Source: Ziziphus jujuba (Eukaryota; Streptophyta; Magnoliopsida; Rosales; Rhamnaceae). From it: a stretch of 64,000 nucleotides of DNA. The notes below the pieces were generated by a model. That model was not told the DNA's origin, did not search any database, and saw nothing but the letters and a program-made list of their open reading frames with translations. Shown piece after piece: positions 61,001 through 64,000 of the stretch. The stretch lies in NCBI RefSeq assembly GCF_031755915.1, contig NC_083379.1, forward strand, positions 2,452,001-2,516,000, in the 5' to 3' direction. Position 1 is the first letter of the stretch. The number at the start of each line of letters is the position of its first letter. The position numbers and the translations under genes were made by a program.

Positions 61001-62712
61001 CTTGAATTGGAGAGCCGATAGAAGTTTGGGGTTGTTCAGTTGCTTCCTCTGTACAGGTATTACTCCCATTTGTTCCCCCATCATCAATAGGCTGTTAGCG
61101 GTGGGAGTAGGGATAGCCTTCTTCTTCACTAGGAAGTCCATTCCCAAGATGACATCAAAGTCATCCATTGGTACTACAATCAAATCCACCCAGTCCTCCT
61201 AAGTTCCCAGCTTGAAAGGCACTTGTTTTGCCAGACCCACCATAGGTAAGGCTTTGGAATTTACTGCTTTCATTTGCCCCACGTCTTTTTGCAAGCGTAG
61301 GCCTAACCTTCGAGCTTCAATCTTTGAACAAAAGTTGTGGATGGCATCTGTGTCCACCATCACACTTTTTGCGGCCTTCCTATTTATCGCCGCATCCATG
61401 AACATAAGACCTTTCTCATTGGTCTTCTTGGCCTGAACGACCTGTCCATTAAAGGCATTCAAGAATCTCAGCGCTCCCACTTGTGTGCCATCTTCTCCCT
61501 CTTCTACTGCCTCCTCTCGCCCTCCCTCATGCTCTTGAGAGCGAATAGATGCTTGTAGAGTACTAAGAGCAGTCCTGTGAGGGCATTCGACCACTCTGTG
61601 GGGATCATTACATAGGAAACATGTCATAGGTTGGGGTCTAAATCCGAATACATTGGGGTTCCACGGTGGAGGCTCTCTCATGCTCAAAGGTTTCTTGTTG
61701 TCGCCTCCCCCAGGTCTTACCCAAGTCTTATGAGATTGGTAAGCCTGAAGGGTCTACCGCTATTGGCATTCGAAGGAGGCGGTTGGGTCTTCTATTGATA
61801 GGACTTTCTGTTGAGTAGTCCATTAGGCGCTCTGCTGCCCCTAGCACTGAGGCTAAATCTTGTACTTTCTGTCGTTGAAGTTCTGTCCTGGCCCAAGGGT
61901 GTCAGCCCTTTTAGGAAGTAAAAGAGCTTATCCTTCTCAGACATGTCACGTATATTGAGCATGAGTGCCGAGAACGCTTTCACATAGTCCCTCACATTAC
62001 CGGTCTGTCTCAACTCTCTCAAATGTCGATGGGCAATGTAGTCCATGTTCTAGGGAAGGAATCGGTTTTTGAGTTCCTTCTGTAGTTGGTCCCATGTGTC
62101 AATGAGGCATCTGTTGTTTTTGATATCTTCGTATTTAGATCGCCACCACAGCTTTGCGTCATTGGTTAGGTACATTGTAGCCATGGTCACCTTCGTTTCC
62201 TTTAAATCTAGTTTTATCGCTCGAAAATATTGTTCCATGTCAAACAAAAAGTTTTCAAGCTCTTTCGCATCGCGTGCCCCTCCATACGCTTAGGGCTCAA
62301 GCACTTTCATTCATCCATAGTCCCTGCCCATTGGGACAGCAGATCGATTTTCTACCGCTCGCATGGTGATGGCAAGCTTGGTATTTATTTGTCCTATTTC
62401 CATCTTTAATGCTTCCACGGTAGCTTGAAAGTCCTCCGTCAGTTCGTACACCATAGCCATCAGGCTGTCTATGGCCTCTTCCAATACTCCATCTCGCTCG
62501 CCCGCAGTGGAGCTTGAAGGGCCAGTATTCCCCCACAGGGTTTGTTTCCTCTCGAGTGCGCTCACTCAACTAGCTATGTCATTGATTGTCTCCATCTTTT
62601 CAAAGACCTCCTGCCAGTTGTGGCCTTTGATATGTGCATCTAGAACTCCAGCAAGCTCCCCGAGCTGCTGGTCGATGGTATCGAACCGCATTTTGTTTGT
62701 CAGCTTCGGCAT
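58069..62712 (-). pseudogene. Chromovirus gag-pol with C-terminal chromodomain, interrupted
   Basis: Gag starts at 62712 (M-P-K-L-T-N-K-M-R-F-D). The capsid-like part has A-K-L-W-W-R-S-K-Y near 62160. A zinc knuckle C-F-L-C-N-D-P-H-R-V-V-E-C lies near 61620. The protease has D-T-D-A-I-H-N-F near 61350, with Asp where Gly is usual. The RT has Y-L-D-D-I intact near 60340. The integrase zinc finger is H-P-G-W...C-L-E-C (59340-59230), with core Asp and Glu motifs S-D-R-D-A-K-F and T-D-R-Q-M-E-R-F near 58960-58840. The C-terminal chromodomain reads E-V-E-E-I-L-A-E-R and E-Y-L-I-K-W-R-G-L-G. Chromodomains in this family bind histone marks and steer integration. Many stops replace Gln or Arg codons, so it is inactive. 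Confidence 0.9.
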
Positions 62713-62750
62713 CCTGTACGAGTGACTTCCAACCCTACTCTAATACCAAC

Positions 62751-63275
62751 TGTCACGGTCCCACCGTTCTAAGCGTGCAACGGGGCCGTGCGGTGCTTAC
62801 TCGCCCCTCGCGGGTAGTAAGCTAACCATTAATGTCTCTCATAAGCAAATAACCCACATGATATTAGTATTGTGCAAGCACCAAGCAAGCAATAAAATAA
62901 AGCATGTAATCACAATCGTTAGAAAAGGATCAGTAAACAAGGCAACAACACAATGAAATGGAAATGCGTTCGTTTTATTCGGTCTCGATGGAGAGAATAG
63001 CAGAGAGGTTTGCAAGCATGCTATCAAGAGTTCTCACCTATGCCAGTGGTCTAGCCCAACAACTCGCCGACTAGCCACCCCTCTCTAAAGAGCTTATTGA
63101 GCCATTTTCATTCCGACAGGAATATATATCAAAATATGTGAGGAATCATAATGACACTATTTCGTATAACAAAAGCTAGAAATCCAAGCAAGTGACCATG
63201 GACTTGACTAATGACCCTGGATGAACTTGGCTTGGTATTTACAATCAAAATGCTGAGGTGTATGTGTCTCTTACA
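62751..63275 (-). repeat. Chromovirus 5' LTR (right copy)
   Basis: It begins TGTCACGGTCCC and ends CTCTTACA on the plus strand, adjoining the primer site on its left. About 95 per cent identical to 57539-58052. Confidence 0.92.
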
Positions 63276-64000
63276 CTTGGCATACATAACCATCGCACTT
63301 TTTCAAAGTCATAGCTTTTGAGTTTGTTAGTTTACATGATATCAGAACTTTGACAGTGAAGTCTTGAGTTGTTTTCTTGTTATGCTTCTCGTATTGGAGT
63401 GTCATGGCTTTACCTCTCTTAATTTTCCTGCAGTAGACAGCTTTCCAATGCTTTTCTTGATTATTTCAACACATTCCAAGGTAAAGCGCTATATGGAATT
63501 TCAGACAGACATACATATTGAATCCTCAAAAGCCTTCAGTAAACTAAATCTCAGACTTCCTTTTCTTAAAGTTGAACGTAGATGCTGTATATGAGAATCA
63601 TTAAAACCAACGTGTATTTAATGTATATTTAATATTTAACGTTCTACTATATGGCCTTTTCCTAGAAATATACATATTTCTTGCTGTAAGAAATATACCT
63701 ATGTTGGATTCAAGGTAGCCATTTATTTTTTAGAAGAATGAGATCCAGGTCTAAGTATTAATTTCACTTTTCTGTTTTAATTATTTTATCAAGAATTTAG
63801 TGAAGAAACATGCTAAATGATGAACCTCCATTTGCTAACAAAGTATAATAAATTATCTTAAAAAAACATTTAAAAAAAAAGTATAAATCCAAATTCATCA
63901 ATCTAAGAACTTGACCACTAAGATTTAAAACTAAATCTTATAATAAATTATCTGTAATGCAATTTTTTCTTGCTGTAATAGTGTTATGTTTGCTTCTTCA
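63276..64000. other. Host DNA at the right edge; possible short exon
   Basis: AT-rich sequence. An acceptor-like CCTGCAG ends at 63432, and a donor-like AAG|GTAAAG stands at about 63480. The roughly 48 bases between them read R-Q-L-S-N-A-F-L-D-Y-F-N-T-F-Q in one frame without a stop. This could be an internal exon of the gene whose first exon may be at 53370, but I do not recognise it and the call is speculative. Nothing else is seen. Confidence 0.3.

Larger units (their letters stand above)
57539..63275 (-). mobile_element. Ty3/gypsy chromovirus with chromodomain
   Basis: This 5737-bp element in minus orientation has a 5' LTR at 62751-63275, a primer site (TTGGTATTAGAG on the minus strand of about 62738-62749), gag-pol at 58069-62712, a purine tract (AAGTGGGGGAAGA, minus strand of 58053-58065) and a 3' LTR at 57539-58052. 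The target duplication CTTGG (57534-57538 and 63276-63280) is perfect. The LTRs differ at about 28 of 515 positions. The end of the left LTR has lost the outer base or two. The chromodomain after the integrase places it among chromoviruses; the branch is not certain. Confidence 0.92.

Noticed and set aside
1..64000. A novel multi-gene system
   Set aside because: Every long coding stretch is explained as an HKT copy or as gag-pol, transposase or LINE remnants. The remaining DNA shows no conserved unexplained gene cluster.

Overview
This window is nuclear DNA of a flowering plant, probably a eudicot. It holds spliced HKT-type sodium transporter genes, plant LTR retrotransposons of several lineages, a plant-type PIF/Harbinger transposon, a TRIM element and a plant U6-like sequence. 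The species cannot be named from the sequence. I found no prokaryotic-style operon, CRISPR array or tRNA gene. Almost every long open frame is a piece of a decayed mobile element.

The backbone is a tandem array of HKT genes, all on the minus strand. Copy 1 enters at the left edge with only its first codons (1-112). Copy 2 runs from 35468 to 10950 and copy 3 from 52798 to 49499. Once the inserted elements are subtracted, the copies sit about 9.0-9.5 kb apart, and their introns and both flanks are shared, so they are tandem duplicates of one unit. The array homology ends near 53160. Copies 2 and 3 are pseudogenes carrying different lesions. Copy 1 cannot be judged from 37 codons.

Mobile elements have expanded the array. 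Left to right they are: a Ty1/copia element (2546-7711, minus) upstream of copy 1; inside intron 1 of copy 2, a PIF/Harbinger transposon (12457-23492), itself interrupted by a TRIM, an antisense U6 fragment and the 3' half of a Ty3/gypsy chromovirus (14834-19629); in the same intron, a poly(A)-tailed LINE fragment (24164-24900) and an 8.9 kb Ty3/gypsy element (25238-34185); a solo LTR upstream of copy 2 (36782-39858, plus); a Reina-like Ty3/gypsy element downstream of copy 3 (43014-48266, plus); a second solo LTR of the same family in opposite orientation (54243-57255, minus); and a chromodomain-encoding Ty3/gypsy element (57539-63275, minus). Most insertions have recognisable target-site duplications.

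Outside the array (53160-64000, with elements removed) the host DNA may belong to another gene. There is a candidate first coding exon at 53370-53396, but I could not identify the gene. I see no new defence or metabolic system. The points most worth a second look are the HKT pseudogene array with its intron of about 22 kb, the U6-integrase junction, the two 3 kb solo LTRs facing each other across copy 3, and the transition-dominated decay of the retroelements.
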